DNA of 64,000 bases from Eubacteriaceae bacterium (GCA_009782515.1 WRIY01000012.1:1-64000); one strand, 5' to 3'. Shown: positions 54,263 through 63,957, numbered from the stretch's first letter. The notes: generated from the letters alone by a model not told the origin. Numbers and translations: made by a program.

Positions 54263-55456
54263 CTACTCAACAACCTCAGTGACAACGCCGGCGCCAACCG
54301 TCCTTCCGCCTTCCCTGATGGCAAAGCGAAGCTCTTTTTCGATGGCTATCGGCGTGATTAGCTCAACTGACAGCGACACATTGTCGCCCGGCATCACCAT
54401 CTCAACACCCTCGTCCAGGTCCACTACCCCTGTAACGTCTGTTGTCCTGAAGTAAAACTGCGGCCTGTAGCCGTTGAAGAATGGCGTGTGGCGCCCGCCT
54501 TCCTCTTTTGTCAGCACGTACACTTCCGCTTTGTACTTCGTGTGCGGCTTTATTGAGCCCGGCTTTGCCAGCACCTGGCCCCTCTCGATCTCGTCCCTGT
54601 CTATTCCCCTGAGCAGCGCGCCTATATTGTCCCCTGCCTCGCCGTAGTCCAGGATCTTGCGGAACATCTCAACTCCGGTTACCACGCTCTTTCTTGTCTG
54701 GGCGCGTATGCCGACTATCTCCACTTCCTCGCCTGTCTTGATTGTTCCCCTCTCAACCTTGCCTGTGGCCACTGTGCCTCGGCCTGTGATTGAGAACACA
54801 TCCTCTACCGGCATAAGAAACGGCTTGTCCGTCTCCCTCTTCGGCTCCGGAATGTACTCGTCCGCTGCCTGCATCAGCTCCATTATCTTGTCGCCCCACT
54901 CGCCATGCGGGTCTTCAAGCGCTTTGAGCGCCGAGCCCTTGATTATCGGGGTGTCATCGCCCGGGAACTCGTATATGTCAAGCAGCTCCCTTACTTCCAT
55001 CTCAACAAGATCTATGAGCTCGTCATCGTCCACTGCATCAACCTTGTTGATGAATACGATGATGTATGGCACGTTAACCTGCCTTGCCAGCAGGATGTGC
55101 TCCCTTGTCTGCGGCATCGGGCCGTCGTCTGCCGACACAACAAGTATGGCTCCGTCCATTTGGGCTGCGCCTGTGATCATGTTCTTGATGTAGTCAGCGT
55201 GGCCCGGGCAGTCTACGTGCGCGTAGTGGCGGTTTTCTGTCTCATACTCAACATGCGCTGTTGATATGGTTATTCCGCGCTCCCTCTCTTCCGGGGCTTT
55301 GTCGATGTTTTCAAATGCCACATACTCGCCGGTGCCCAGCCTTTCGTGAAGCACCTTTGTTATTGCAGCTGTCAGTGTTGTCTTGCCGTGGTCTATATGG
55401 CCTATTGTGCCAATGTTGACATGAGGCTTTGTTCTTTCAAATTTTTGCTTTGCCAT
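54263..55456 (-). CDS. tuf: Elongation factor Tu
   Basis: The 397-residue GTPase delivers aminoacyl-tRNA to the ribosome. It has [14 protein letters not shown] near 18-31, the switch region RGITI with [16 protein letters not shown] near 135, and domains 2 and 3 ending in [11 protein letters not shown]. An AAGGAG site precedes the ATG. It is separate from the str operon genes (rpsL, fusA), which are not in this window; codon choice is more biased to C and G ends than its neighbours, as usual for tuf. Confidence 0.98.
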   Translation of the reverse strand: MAKQKFERTKPHVNIGTIGHIDHGKTTLTAAITKVLHERLGTGEYVAFENIDKAPEERERGITISTAHVEYETENRHYAHVDCPGHADYIKNMITGAAQMDGAILVVSADDGPMPQTREHILLARQVNVPYIIVFINKVDAVDDDELIDLVEMEVRELLDIYEFPGDDTPIIKGSALKALEDPHGEWGDKIMELMQAADEYIPEPKRETDKPFLMPVEDVFSITGRGTVATGKVERGTIKTGEEVEIVGIRAQTRKSVVTGVEMFRKILDYGEAGDNIGALLRGIDRDEIERGQVLAKPGSIKPHTKYKAEVYVLTKEEGGRHTPFFNGYRPQFYFRTTDVTGVVDLDEGVEMVMPGDNVSLSVELITPIAIEKELRFAIREGGRTVGAGVVTEVVE

Positions 55457-55526
55457 TCCATCTCCTTAGTATTATTTATAGGGCATATTCTCTGCTGCCA
55501 GCAGCAAAGCGCCCCGTTTGTATAGG

Positions 55527-56747
55527 CTAAGCCTTAAGCAATGCGCGAATAAAAACGCGCTTGCCCTTTTGCAGTATTGCATATCCCTGCTCGAAATCTT
55601 TTGGCTGTACTATTTGTGCCGGATCAGCAGCTTTTTCAGAGTTTATCCTTATGCCGCCCTGCTCTATTAAGCGCCTTGCCTCAGACTTGCTTGACGCAAG
55701 CCCACAGGCAACAAGCAGGCTGGCCACATCAGAGCCGATAATGCCGGCATCGAGTGTTGCTGAAGGCATATCGGAGGATTCGCCTGTAAGGCCAAAGATG
55801 TCTTTGGCTGTTTTTTGCGCGGCTTCAGCGCTCTCCTGCCCATGCACCAGCTTTGTAACTTCAAATGCCAGCCTTTCTTTTGCAGCGTTTATCATCTCGC
55901 CTTCAAGGCTGCCAAGCTCGCGCACTTCCTCCATTGGAATGAAGGTTAAAAGCGCCAGGCAGTTTTCCACTTCACTGTCGCCAACGTTTCTCCAATATTG
56001 GTACAGCTCATACGGGGATGTCTTTTCAGGATCAAGCCAGACAGCGCCTGAGGCTGTTTTGCCCATCTTGTTTCCCTCAGAGTTTACAAGCAGTGTAAAT
56101 GTCATGCCGTAAGCATCCTGGGATTTCTTTCTGCGAATGAGCTCTACGCCTGCAATAATGTTGGACCACTGGTCACTGCCTCCGAGCTGGATCTTGCAGT
56201 TGTGCTTTTCATGAAGCACATAGAAATCATACGCCTGCATGATCATGTAATTAAACTCAAGGAATGTAAGCCCTTCTGCCATGCGGCTTTTATATGCGTC
56301 CGCTGCAAGCATGCGGTTTACAGAGAAGTAAGGCCCGATATCCCTTAAAAAATCTATATAGTTCAGATCAAGCAGCCAATCGGCATTGTTAGCCATAATA
56401 GCATTTCCATTGCTGAAATCAATGTACTTTGCAAACATTGCTTCAAATTTTTTTGTATTGTGGGCAATATCTTCAGGCGTAAGCATTTTTCTCATGTCTG
56501 TGCGCCCTGATGGATCGCCGACCATAGTTGTGCCCCCACCGAGCAGGGCAATAGGAATATGGCCTGCGTTTTGCATGTGCTTCATTACCATAATCTGAAT
56601 AAAGTGCCCGACATGCAGGCTGTCTGCCGTTGCATCAAAGCCAATATAAAACGCAGCCTGCTCGTTTTCAAGAATGGCGCGAATTTCATCTTCGTGGGTG
56701 CACTGCTCAATGAACCCGCGCTCTTTTAGCGTGTCATATACGCTCAT
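55527..56747 (-). CDS. tyrS: Tyrosyl-tRNA synthetase
   Basis: The 406-residue class I synthetase has [17 protein letters not shown] (HIGH-type motif, HVGH), GSDQWSNI for tyrosine binding, [12 protein letters not shown] (KMSKS-type, KMGKT) and a C-terminal S4-like domain (about 345-405, [17 protein letters not shown]). It is downstream of proS by 23 bases and probably cotranscribed. The ATG at 56747 has GGGGAG nine bases upstream; the ATG three codons earlier directly follows that site. Confidence 0.95.
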   Translation of the reverse strand: MSVYDTLKERGFIEQCTHEDEIRAILENEQAAFYIGFDATADSLHVGHFIQIMVMKHMQNAGHIPIALLGGGTTMVGDPSGRTDMRKMLTPEDIAHNTKKFEAMFAKYIDFSNGNAIMANNADWLLDLNYIDFLRDIGPYFSVNRMLAADAYKSRMAEGLTFLEFNYMIMQAYDFYVLHEKHNCKIQLGGSDQWSNIIAGVELIRRKKSQDAYGMTFTLLVNSEGNKMGKTASGAVWLDPEKTSPYELYQYWRNVGDSEVENCLALLTFIPMEEVRELGSLEGEMINAAKERLAFEVTKLVHGQESAEAAQKTAKDIFGLTGESSDMPSATLDAGIIGSDVASLLVACGLASSKSEARRLIEQGGIRINSEKAADPAQIVQPKDFEQGYAILQKGKRVFIRALLKA

Positions 56748-56770
56748 TTTCGTCATCTCCCCTCTTGTGG

Positions 56771-58210
56771 CTAGTAAGCTCTTGCAAAGTATGCAGTGCG
56801 CTTTGCTTCGCGCCCGCAGCATACACAGGTTTCTGATCCTATGTCTTCATTTTCAAAAGGCATATTGCGAAGCGTTGCTCCTGTCATTTCTTTTATATTG
56901 TCTTCGCATTCTCTGCTTTCGCACCACTTTGCCTTTATAAAGCCAGGATTGGCAGCCAGAGCCTCTTTGAAAGCATCCATGCTGTAAGCGGCGCTCGTTT
57001 TCTTTGCCATGTCTTCCCTTGCGCTCTCCAGCATCCTGTTTTGCATGTCATCAAGGGTGCTGGCAATGATCTCTTTTATTGCGCTTATTGGCGCTAATGC
57101 CTTTTCTCCAGTGTCTCGGCGCACATATGCAAATTGGCCGTTCTCAATTTCCCTGGGGCCAATCTCAATGCGAATAGGCACGCCTTTCATTTCGTATTCA
57201 TTAAACTTCCAGCCTGTTGTGTTTTGCTCGCTGTCATCAACCTTAACCCGAAAATCGTCCTTAAGCATGTCATAAAGGCCAAATGCGGCTTGCCTCACAC
57301 CCTCCCTATGAAGGGATATAGGCAATATAACTGCCTGGATAGGGGCGATCTTTGGTGGCGCCTTAAGGCCGGAGTTGTCGCCATGCACCATTATTATGCC
57401 GCCCATAAGCCTTGTTGAAACTCCCCAGGATGTCGAAAATGCATATTGCTCCTGGTTTTCGCGGTTGAGAAACTTCATGCCAAAAGCTTTTGCAAAGTGA
57501 TCCGATAGGTTGTGGCTGGTGCCGCTCTGAAGAGCCTGCCCGTCATGCATGAGGGCCTCTATCGAATAAGTCGCATGCGCTCCGGCGAATTTTTCTTTTT
57601 CGCTCTTTTGGCCAACTATAACAGGAATAGCAAGCACCTCTTCACAAACCCTGCGGTAAATCTCCAGTATTTTAAGGGTTTCTTCCTGCGCTTCATCAAA
57701 TGTTTCGTGCAGAGTGTGCCCCTCCTGCCACAGAAACTCTGTAGTCCTGAGGAACGGGCGCGTAGTTTTTTCCCACCTGACAACGTTTGCCCATTGGTTA
57801 TAAAGGAAAGGCAGATCGCGGTAGGAGTTGAGCCATTTGGCGTACATGCTGCATATAATCGTTTCGGAAGTAGGCCTTATTGCCAGGCGCTCTGAGAGCT
57901 CCTCGCCGCCGCCGATCGTTACCCAGGCAACTTCGGGAGAGAAGCCTTCAACATGCTCTTTCTCCTTAGCCAGGTAGCTTTCAGGAATAAGCAGCGGGAA
58001 ATACATGTTCTGGTGGCCTGTCGCTTTAAACTCTTTGTCGAAAGCCGCTTGTATCAGCTCCCACATTGCATAAGCATATGGCCTGATAACCATGAAGCCT
58101 TTTACTGGAGCATAATCGACCATTTCTGTTTTTAAAATAACGTCTGTGTACCATTTGGAGAAATCATCTTCCATGCGGGTTATCTGGGAAACCCTTTTGC
58201 TGTCTGCCAT
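56771..58210 (-). CDS. proS: Prolyl-tRNA synthetase, archaeal/eukaryotic type
   Basis: The 479-residue class II synthetase lacks the large editing insertion of bacterial-type ProRS and has the archaeal/eukaryotic-type core [37 protein letters not shown] and [12 protein letters not shown]. The C-terminal zinc-like region has CESRECEDN and [10 protein letters not shown]. This form is known in some Firmicutes. AAAGGG precedes the ATG. It is controlled by a T-box whose specifier reads CCG, a proline codon. Confidence 0.95.
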   Translation of the reverse strand: MADSKRVSQITRMEDDFSKWYTDVILKTEMVDYAPVKGFMVIRPYAYAMWELIQAAFDKEFKATGHQNMYFPLLIPESYLAKEKEHVEGFSPEVAWVTIGGGEELSERLAIRPTSETIICSMYAKWLNSYRDLPFLYNQWANVVRWEKTTRPFLRTTEFLWQEGHTLHETFDEAQEETLKILEIYRRVCEEVLAIPVIVGQKSEKEKFAGAHATYSIEALMHDGQALQSGTSHNLSDHFAKAFGMKFLNRENQEQYAFSTSWGVSTRLMGGIIMVHGDNSGLKAPPKIAPIQAVILPISLHREGVRQAAFGLYDMLKDDFRVKVDDSEQNTTGWKFNEYEMKGVPIRIEIGPREIENGQFAYVRRDTGEKALAPISAIKEIIASTLDDMQNRMLESAREDMAKKTSAAYSMDAFKEALAANPGFIKAKWCESRECEDNIKEMTGATLRNMPFENEDIGSETCVCCGREAKRTAYFARAY

Positions 58211-58238
58211 ACATTCTTGCCCTTTCTAAATATCTTAT

Positions 58239-58490
58239 AAAAAAAATGCGCCGCTATAAGAGCGACACGCCGCAACCACCTTACTTCCCTGCCTTCAGCA
58301 GGGCTTAATGGGCATAACGGAGCCTATCCGTGCAGCTTTTTTTGCTGCATGCTCACAAGGCGGGATAAGCGGCTTTTTAAGCAGGGCTTTTCAGCATTTT
58401 GCCCTTCTCTGTCGGCTTTCAAATTAGCGCTATTGTCCTTGGTCACTGCATTTCTTATATGAAAAATAATATTGCTTATATAAGCAACTG
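58239..58490 (-). promoter_or_regulatory. T-box leader of proS, proline (CCG) specifier
   Basis: On the minus strand the leader has AGAGAAGGG with GCTGAAAAGCCC (stem I distal part), specifier CCG (58361-58363) exactly 10 bases before GAGC, a stem III-like CGGATAGGCTCCGTTA, and GGTGGTTGCGGCG (58268-58280) where GGTGGTACCGCG is expected. It ends in a stem with T8 (58239-58268). TGGU still fits tRNA-Pro discriminator A, but the ACC of the usual seven-base bulge reads TGC. Uncharged tRNA-Pro should allow readthrough into proS-tyrS. Confidence 0.8.
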
Positions 58491-58496
58491 CGAACA

Positions 58497-58524
58497 ATTA
58501 TAGCACACAATTCTGAATTTTCAA
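58497..58524 (-). promoter_or_regulatory. SigmaA promoter of proS-tyrS
   Basis: Minus-strand TTGAAA (58519-58524), 16-bp spacer, TATAAT (58497-58502). Confidence 0.65.
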
Positions 58525-58715
58525 TGCAAAGTTTGCCTGAAATAGGCTAATGTTCGCATAAACATTGCACAAAAGCATATTAAAGCAATTTGGAGAGAAA
58601 CCTGGCGATTTACATTTTCTAATAAAAGTTAGCTTTTGCAATCACGCAAATTAGGGCAGGGGAATATGATATAGCGCATATGGCATATGAGAAGCCCAAG
58701 AGGGAGGCATGAGAT

Positions 58716-58877
58716 ATGAATGAAAATGCGATAGGCTCCAAACAGTTTATGTGGCTTGTTCTTCTTCTTCTAATCCAGATAAGGGATCAAGGTTTAGTTA
58801 CATGCCCGCCAAGCGAGGCTCTCTACAGCTTTATGCCGTTTATAAAGGCGCTCATGCCAATGATGGGCGCAGTATAG
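58716..58877 (+). CDS. Small membrane protein (53 residues)
   Basis: The frame starts MNENAIGSKQFMWLVLLLL and ends LMPMMGAV. Residues about 11-22 form one short hydrophobic segment, followed by CPPSEAL and a second hydrophobic end. A GGAGG site lies eight bases before the ATG, which supports translation. It is 15 bases upstream of the next small gene and clearly part of one operon. No family recognised. Confidence 0.6.
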   Translation: MNENAIGSKQFMWLVLLLLIQIRDQGLVTCPPSEALYSFMPFIKALMPMMGAV

Positions 58878-58892
58878 AGAGGCATTAATAAT

Positions 58893-59387
58893 ATGGGTAG
58901 CAGCAACTCTGTAATGATGGCAGTATTTGCATTTCTAGCCAGAGCAGTCGGGCAAAGCAGCGAATACGAGCATGCCGCAGTTTCCTTTAGCCCGTTCGAA
59001 TATGATGAAGACGCCCAAAGGTATGAAAGCTATAGCCAAGCCAGCGCCCCAGCCAGCCATGTTGCCACAGCCAGCGCCAGCCAGCTTGAGCTGGTGCATA
59101 AAAAGATTGCTGATTTGCTTGTTGATATATCGCTGATTGAATATGACCGCAGTGACACAGGCAGCATCAATGCGCTATGCAAGTCATTTTCTGAATTGCT
59201 TGGCATTGATATCGGGGATGCATTCGGCAATCCGGCCCCTGATCAAAGGCAAGCCTCTCACCAGGCATCTGGCAACCCCGGCTATAAGCTTAGAATAGTA
59301 TCTGATTCAGTTTCGCCTACATATAAATCCTGCACCGATGACGAAGAGTACCTTGAAATTATGAGGCTCTTTGATCTGTTTGATTAG
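58893..59387 (+). CDS. Hypothetical small-operon protein
   Basis: The 164-residue protein has a hydrophobic start (MGSSNSVMMAVFAFLARAVG), then an acidic and Ser/Ala-rich stretch and a helical segment around 68-105. No known family was recognised; no signal cleavage site is clear. An AGAGG site precedes the ATG. With the 53-residue protein it forms a two-gene unit that ends in an intrinsic terminator. Confidence 0.6.
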   Translation: MGSSNSVMMAVFAFLARAVGQSSEYEHAAVSFSPFEYDEDAQRYESYSQASAPASHVATASASQLELVHKKIADLLVDISLIEYDRSDTGSINALCKSFSELLGIDIGDAFGNPAPDQRQASHQASGNPGYKLRIVSDSVSPTYKSCTDDEEYLEIMRLFDLFD

Positions 59388-59452
59388 GCCGCGAGCGCGC
59401 TTTGCTTTGCCTGGTTGTTGTTTTGCGGCTTTATCAGCAGTCTTTTAGCTGC

Positions 59453-59484
59453 AAGGCTGGCTTGAATGCAAGCGAGCCTTTTTT
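59453..59484 (+). terminator. Intrinsic terminator of the small-protein operon
   Basis: AAGGCT (59453-59458) with AGCCTT (59475-59480), one mismatch and a CTTG/CAAG upper stem, followed by T6. Confidence 0.75.
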
Positions 59485-59596
59485 AGCGCGCCAATAAAGC
59501 CTGCCTATAGAAATGCTGCATATCGCAACAAGATCTGAGATAGGCGCTTAAGCTTTATGAACATTATTTCTGAAGGATTCCCTAATTGTTTTCAAA

Positions 59597-59624
59597 TTGA
59601 CATTTTCGCTTATGCATATATAAT
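59597..59624 (+). promoter_or_regulatory. Consensus sigmaA promoter upstream of the pseudo-ATPase gene
   Basis: TTGACA (59597-59602), 16-bp spacer, TATAAT (59619-59624); both hexamers are perfect consensus. A second TTGACA occurs at 59703-59708 without a good -10. Confidence 0.65.
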
Positions 59625-59625
59625 G

Positions 59626-59681
59626 ATATCGTGCAGCCTTATTATCGAAACGTATGATAATACCGAAGGAAAGCACGATAT
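59626..59681 (+). promoter_or_regulatory. Inverted repeat and hairpin at the start of the long leader
   Basis: ATATCGTGC (59626-59634) pairs with GCACGATAT (59673-59681), and TATTATC (59640-59646) with GATAATA (59656-59662) inside. The outer pair straddles the expected transcription start, so it may be an operator palindrome or a 5' RNA structure. The leader to the start codon is about 270 bases. The region to 59903 contains no other gene; a small hairpin GCCCG/CGGGC lies at 59872-59887. Confidence 0.45.
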
Positions 59682-59903
59682 TTATCAGTTGCAAATTTCT
59701 ATTTGACAAAATATGTCGGTAGCAAAGCATAAATTATTGTTTGAAATCATTCTCTATTAATTGATATCGAAGCTATATTTTCAAGATGAGAGCATGTGTT
59801 TTGCAGCGCTCGCGCGCATTGGAATGCCAACTTAGCTTTGCCAAAAACTAAGAGAGGGGCGCGCACGCCTCGCCCGACAAAACGGGCCTCTTGCGCAAAA
59901 GTT

Positions 59904-62333
59904 ATGAAAACAACGATAGCGATAAGCATGTATAGCACATCACAAGCGCTAGCCATTGAAAAAAGCCTGAACAGCATGAAGGGGATAAAAAGCGCTTCCG
60001 TCAGCTTTATTGCAGGAAAAGCCAGCATTGAATACGATCAAGAGCGCCTAAGCCCTGACGAAATTGCCGGCTGCATTGAGACGCTTGGCTTTGACGCGTG
60101 CGAAGAGTTTGATATAAATGCAGTCAGCCTGGAGCTGGACAGCAAGGTTGGCATCTCTAAAGCAGAAAGCCTCAAGAAAGCGCTGCTGTCAACAAACGGG
60201 ATTCTGTCAGCGAGCATTAAGGATGGCAGCAGCTCGCTTAGCGTAGAATACACCCCTAAATCGATAACCCTGAGCGATATACGCCTTATAGCTTCTGCAA
60301 GCCAATGCTATGTGCTCAATGCAAACAGCGCCAGCAGCGAGAGCTTTTCTGACAGGCTATACAAGAACTCAGCCAAGTCGCTAAAGCTTCGCATGGCTTT
60401 GGCGCTTGCTGCCTCATTGCCGGTTATTTACCTGGCTTCCTGGCTGCAGTATGACGTTGCCTTTATTATTATTCCAAATGCATTAAACCCGCTCATCAAC
60501 CCTCTGAATTATGCGCTTGCCCAGATGGTTTTTTCTATGCTTGCAGCTGCTGTAAGCTGGCCGTTTTTCAAGAGGGCATTCAAATGCGCAAACGCGCGCC
60601 TGGTTTCATCAGACACTGTGTCATTGGCCCCATTGGCAGCGCTGTTTTCCCTAAGCATTTATGAAACTGCAATTATTATTATGGGCGGCGCAGGCGCCTA
60701 TTCGAGCCTTGCGTTTGAAGCCTTTTGCGCCTTTCTGATTCTAAGCCATGCAATCCAGCTGGCAAACTTCACGCTTGCGCTTGCGCTTAGAAACAGGCTA
60801 AGCATTAAGGCGCCAAGCCATGCTGTTGTTGAAAATGGCGATTATACAGACATTCTGCCTATAAATGAGCTAAAAGAGGGTGTAATCGCAAGCATTGCCG
60901 AGGGCGCGCTGGCCCCTTGCGACGGCATACTCATAGACTGTGAAGGGCTGTTTGCTGAAAATGAATTTTTCACGCCAAATAAGCAAAGAAGCTTGGCGCA
61001 GGGGGATATTGTCTACATGGGCAGCGTCAACAAAGGATCCAAGGCAAAGATTGCCTGTATAGGGCCGGCAAGCAGCAGCTTTCTTGCCAAAGCGTACAGC
61101 ATGCTCAGCGGGTCTTCATATCAGCGCAGCAGCGCTTTTTCCGGCCTGCAGATTGCCAATATAGCGCTGATCGTTTTAGCTTTTGCTGCTGCAGGCGCTC
61201 TCGCAGCAATGCAAGGCATTGAGAGCGCCTGCAAAGCCTTTAGCGCCATAGCAGGCATTTTAATGAGCTTTCCTGTGCTACTCGCCAGCAGCCTGCAGAC
61301 GCTTGCTGTCCTAATCGGGAATGCCAAAAACATGGTGTTTATGCAATCCGCTGCCCAGGCAGAGGCGCTGGCAAAAACAAAAGCCTTCATATTCGACCCA
61401 AGCGCTATTTTTAGCGCCAGGCCCCAGCTCACGGAATTTAAGACTGTAAAAGGGGCCGACAGCAGGGAAGTGCTTCAGCTTGCTGCAAGCGCTGAAGCGC
61501 TCTCAAACCACAGGCATGCAAAGGCTATAGTTAGGCTTGCACAAAAAAAAGGAATAAGCCTGCTGCCTCCAAGCAAGTTTAGCGAACATGAAGAGGGCGG
61601 AGTCAGCGCTGTCATTGGCAGCACTGAAGTTGCCGTAGGGACAAGCCGGCTGATGGACTCGCTTGGCCTAAGCCCAAGCGGCATAATCCTGCCTTCTGAT
61701 CGGGATACGGCTGAAAAAAGCTGCATACTGATATCTAACGGCCCGAAGATTGTCGGAAAAATGGTGTTTGTTGATCGCATTAAAAAGAATGCGCCTGAGA
61801 GCATTAAGAGGCTTGGCAGCCAAGGCGCAAAGAGCATCTTATACTCTTCGTATGAAAACAGCAGAGCCTCCGAGCTGGCGCAAAAGGCTGGAATTGGCGA
61901 GTGTTTTGAAAAAGAGGAAAGCGAAAGCAAAGCCGGCGCCCTTAGCGCATTGGCAGAAGGCAGAAAGCCGGCAGCCATAGTAAGCGGGGCTTATATTGAC
62001 GGCTCTGCTGCTGAAAATGCAAGCGCGAGCGTAGCGTTTTGCAGCGCAGAATCGCTGGGAGAGCTTAATGCAGGCATATACATAGCAAACGGCGGCTTCG
62101 CCGGATTGTCAGCAGCTCACCGTGCCGGCAGGCAGATAGCCTCCCGGCTTGGCATCGGCATTTTGCTAAGCTACTCTGCTTTTGCGGGCTATGCATGGCT
62201 TGCGCTTGCCAAAGACGCAAGCCCGACAGCGATAGCATGCTTGGCAGCAGCAACAGGCCTGGTTATAAGCTGGGGTTGGTTCCAGCTAAGCGCAAGGCTT
62301 AAAAAGCCGCATTCTGCAAAGCAAGCGCTGTAA
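59904..62333 (+). CDS. Copper-type P-type ATPase paralogue lacking all catalytic motifs (pseudo-ATPase)
   Basis: An intact 809-residue frame with the architecture of a P1B copper ATPase: two HMA-like domains (about 5-70 and 74-130), six then two transmembrane helices, actuator, P and N domains. CxxC in the first HMA reads STSQ, TGE reads TPN (about 356), CPC reads SFP (455-457), DKTGT reads DPSAI (498-502, Asp kept), SEHP reads SNHR (534-537), TGDN reads SSYEN, and GDGxND reads SGAYID. Fold-level similarity remains throughout (for example KMVFVDRIKKNAPESIKRLGSQGAK). ATP hydrolysis and metal transport are not expected. The ATG at 59904 starts at the HMA domain, but its ribosome site is weak. 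Confidence 0.85.
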   Translation: MKTTIAISMYSTSQALAIEKSLNSMKGIKSASVSFIAGKASIEYDQERLSPDEIAGCIETLGFDACEEFDINAVSLELDSKVGISKAESLKKALLSTNGILSASIKDGSSSLSVEYTPKSITLSDIRLIASASQCYVLNANSASSESFSDRLYKNSAKSLKLRMALALAASLPVIYLASWLQYDVAFIIIPNALNPLINPLNYALAQMVFSMLAAAVSWPFFKRAFKCANARLVSSDTVSLAPLAALFSLSIYETAIIIMGGAGAYSSLAFEAFCAFLILSHAIQLANFTLALALRNRLSIKAPSHAVVENGDYTDILPINELKEGVIASIAEGALAPCDGILIDCEGLFAENEFFTPNKQRSLAQGDIVYMGSVNKGSKAKIACIGPASSSFLAKAYSMLSGSSYQRSSAFSGLQIANIALIVLAFAAAGALAAMQGIESACKAFSAIAGILMSFPVLLASSLQTLAVLIGNAKNMVFMQSAAQAEALAKTKAFIFDPSAIFSARPQLTEFKTVKGADSREVLQLAASAEALSNHRHAKAIVRLAQKKGISLLPPSKFSEHEEGGVSAVIGSTEVAVGTSRLMDSLGLSPSGIILPSDRDTAEKSCILISNGPKIVGKMVFVDRIKKNAPESIKRLGSQGAKSILYSSYENSRASELAQKAGIGECFEKEESESKAGALSALAEGRKPAAIVSGAYIDGSAAENASASVAFCSAESLGELNAGIYIANGGFAGLSAAHRAGRQIASRLGIGILLSYSAFAGYAWLALAKDASPTAIACLAAATGLVISWGWFQLSARLKKPHSAKQAL

Positions 62334-62361
62334 AACAATCTTTTGCCGGCAGGGCTGCCTG

Positions 62362-63144
62362 CTAGTTATACAGCGGCTTAAACCCATATGAATAAAAAAG
62401 GCCAAGGCTTGCCTCTGAGCCAATAAAAAGCGCAAATGCTTCTGCCGCGCTTTGGTTTTCGCTTGCGGAGACTACGCTTGCTGTGTAGATAGCCTCTTCC
62501 GGCGAAATGGCTATGGCTTCAAGCGACTTGGCTGCATGAATGTCGCTGTAGAAAGAAATGCCAGCATCAGCCTCCCCTAATTCCACTGCAAGCACTGCTT
62601 CGTTTGCACTATCTTTATAGACTATCTTGCCGGCCAATGAATCTTCGCTGTCAATAAATGCAATTGCCCTGTTGGCAAAGTAGCCGCTAGCTTGCTTTTC
62701 TTTGTCTGCGACAGCGATTTTTCCTACCCTGTCTGAGAGCAGTGTGTCGAATGATGCTATGCCAAGATCGTTTCCCTTGGGTACAAATAGAACTGTGTGG
62801 TTTTTAAAAAGCGCAACTTGAGAGCTTTCAACAGTTAAGCCGTCAAGATGCAGGCTATCAACCATGCTTTGTATTTCACAAACAAACAAGTCAATTTTTG
62901 CCCCAATGCGAATCTGGCTTTCAAGGGTCTGGGGCGATGCATAGTTTAGCTTGATTAATGTCTGGGGGTTGCTTTCGTTATACTGCGCTGTGAGCTGCTC
63001 GAGAGGCTCCCTCATGCTGACAGGCGCGCTGACGTAAACGCTTGCCTGGCCGCTGCTTGCTTGCGGGCCTGAAGCTTTGCTGCATGAGGCGCTTAGTGCC
63101 AATATCACAGCACATATAAGCGCAATTGTCGTTTTATTGCTCAT
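62362..63144 (-). CDS. ModA-like extracytoplasmic solute-binding lipoprotein
   Basis: The 260-residue protein has a lipoprotein signal (LALSASC, Cys near 21) and a type II periplasmic-binding fold. VYVSAPVSMREPLEQLTAQYNE and ASPQTLESQIRIGAKIDLFVCE match the molybdate-binding ModA pattern (oxyanion-contact Ser, DVF). No modB or modC is adjacent. The Ala-Ala-Ser of ModA reads SAPVS here. Molybdate, tungstate or a related oxyanion is likely; another solute is possible. No ribosome site is clear. Confidence 0.78.
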   Translation of the reverse strand: MSNKTTIALICAVILALSASCSKASGPQASSGQASVYVSAPVSMREPLEQLTAQYNESNPQTLIKLNYASPQTLESQIRIGAKIDLFVCEIQSMVDSLHLDGLTVESSQVALFKNHTVLFVPKGNDLGIASFDTLLSDRVGKIAVADKEKQASGYFANRAIAFIDSEDSLAGKIVYKDSANEAVLAVELGEADAGISFYSDIHAAKSLEAIAISPEEAIYTASVVSASENQSAAEAFALFIGSEASLGLFYSYGFKPLYN

Positions 63145-63507
63145 CTTAGCTATATTATAAACGATTTTAGTGCAAGTAGATTGGCCCTAATTATATTGCA
63201 TATGCTATATGCTTTTCTGTTTTTGCACAAAGCATTAATGCTTGCAGCCGGTGAGCGCTCTTTGTGCGCGAATTCATAGCCTATTTAATAGCCGGCTGTT
63301 ATGGCAATGCCTTTTTTGCCGGACGCCATGCAATGCAGAGTGCACTGCAGCATGCATCGATGTTCGTATAAAAGAGGTTTTTTTGCTATTCATTAATAAA
63401 ATATTAATGCCGAAAGGGGCGCTATTGAAATTGCAGTGAATATTTTCGTTGGCATTATGCAAAATAACACAAACAAACACCATAAAAGTTAGGGGTATCA
63501 ATAAAAT
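63145..63507. other. Gap between divergent lipoprotein genes
   Basis: About 360 bases, AT-rich on the right. Short inverted elements such as GCATGCATCGATG and AGCCGGCT are visible but no known RNA, no frame with a ribosome site, and no convincing promoter pair. Confidence 0.35.
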
Positions 63508-63957
63508 ATGAATAAGAAAAAAATGGCTCTGCTGGCTATTATATTGATAGCAGTTGCTCTCTGTTCATGCTCAACAACAAACAGAAGCCAAAACAATGCT
63601 GGAAATGCTGGAGTAAAATCGGCCAATGACAGCATTGGCAATAATGCCAATAATAATCGAAGCAACTACCAGCCTGCTGCAGGAGCAAACAACAATAGCG
63701 TAGCAAACAACAATGGCGTATATGCACAAGACCACAACTGGTTTACTGATATAAACACATGGGCGCTTGGGCCTATACAGCCATATGGATATACAACAGA
63801 AACACTAAGCGAAGCTCTAGCCAGAATTTACAATTCAGTTGATGACACAGAAAAAAGCAACACCAGCAATTACTATGAGAAAAACCCGATAGAAGAGCTT
63901 AATCCGTACTTCAGGCCGGTTGAAAGCACAAACCGCAGCACAAAGCTCACTTACTAG
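63508..63957 (+). CDS. Asn-rich lipoprotein
   Basis: The 149-residue protein has a lipoprotein signal (IAVALCSC, Cys near 21), a long Asn/Ser/Ala-rich disordered stretch (about 24-70), and a short C-terminal domain (DHNWFTDINTWALGPIQPYGY). Unrecognised. It is anchored outside the membrane and could be a small surface factor. An AGGGGT lies about 14 bases before the ATG, further than usual. It ends 40 bases from the window edge. Confidence 0.65.
   Translation: MNKKKMALLAIILIAVALCSCSTTNRSQNNAGNAGVKSANDSIGNNANNNRSNYQPAAGANNNSVANNNGVYAQDHNWFTDINTWALGPIQPYGYTTETLSEALARIYNSVDDTEKSNTSNYYEKNPIEELNPYFRPVESTNRSTKLTY

Noticed and set aside
59548-59730. 60-residue minus-strand frame in the leader region of the pseudo-ATPase
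   Set aside because: It lies across a consensus promoter and the inverted repeats, with AT-rich random-looking composition.
62334-62361. Hairpin between the pseudo-ATPase and ModA-like genes as a terminator
   Set aside because: Stem is only about five pairs and no T run follows on either strand.
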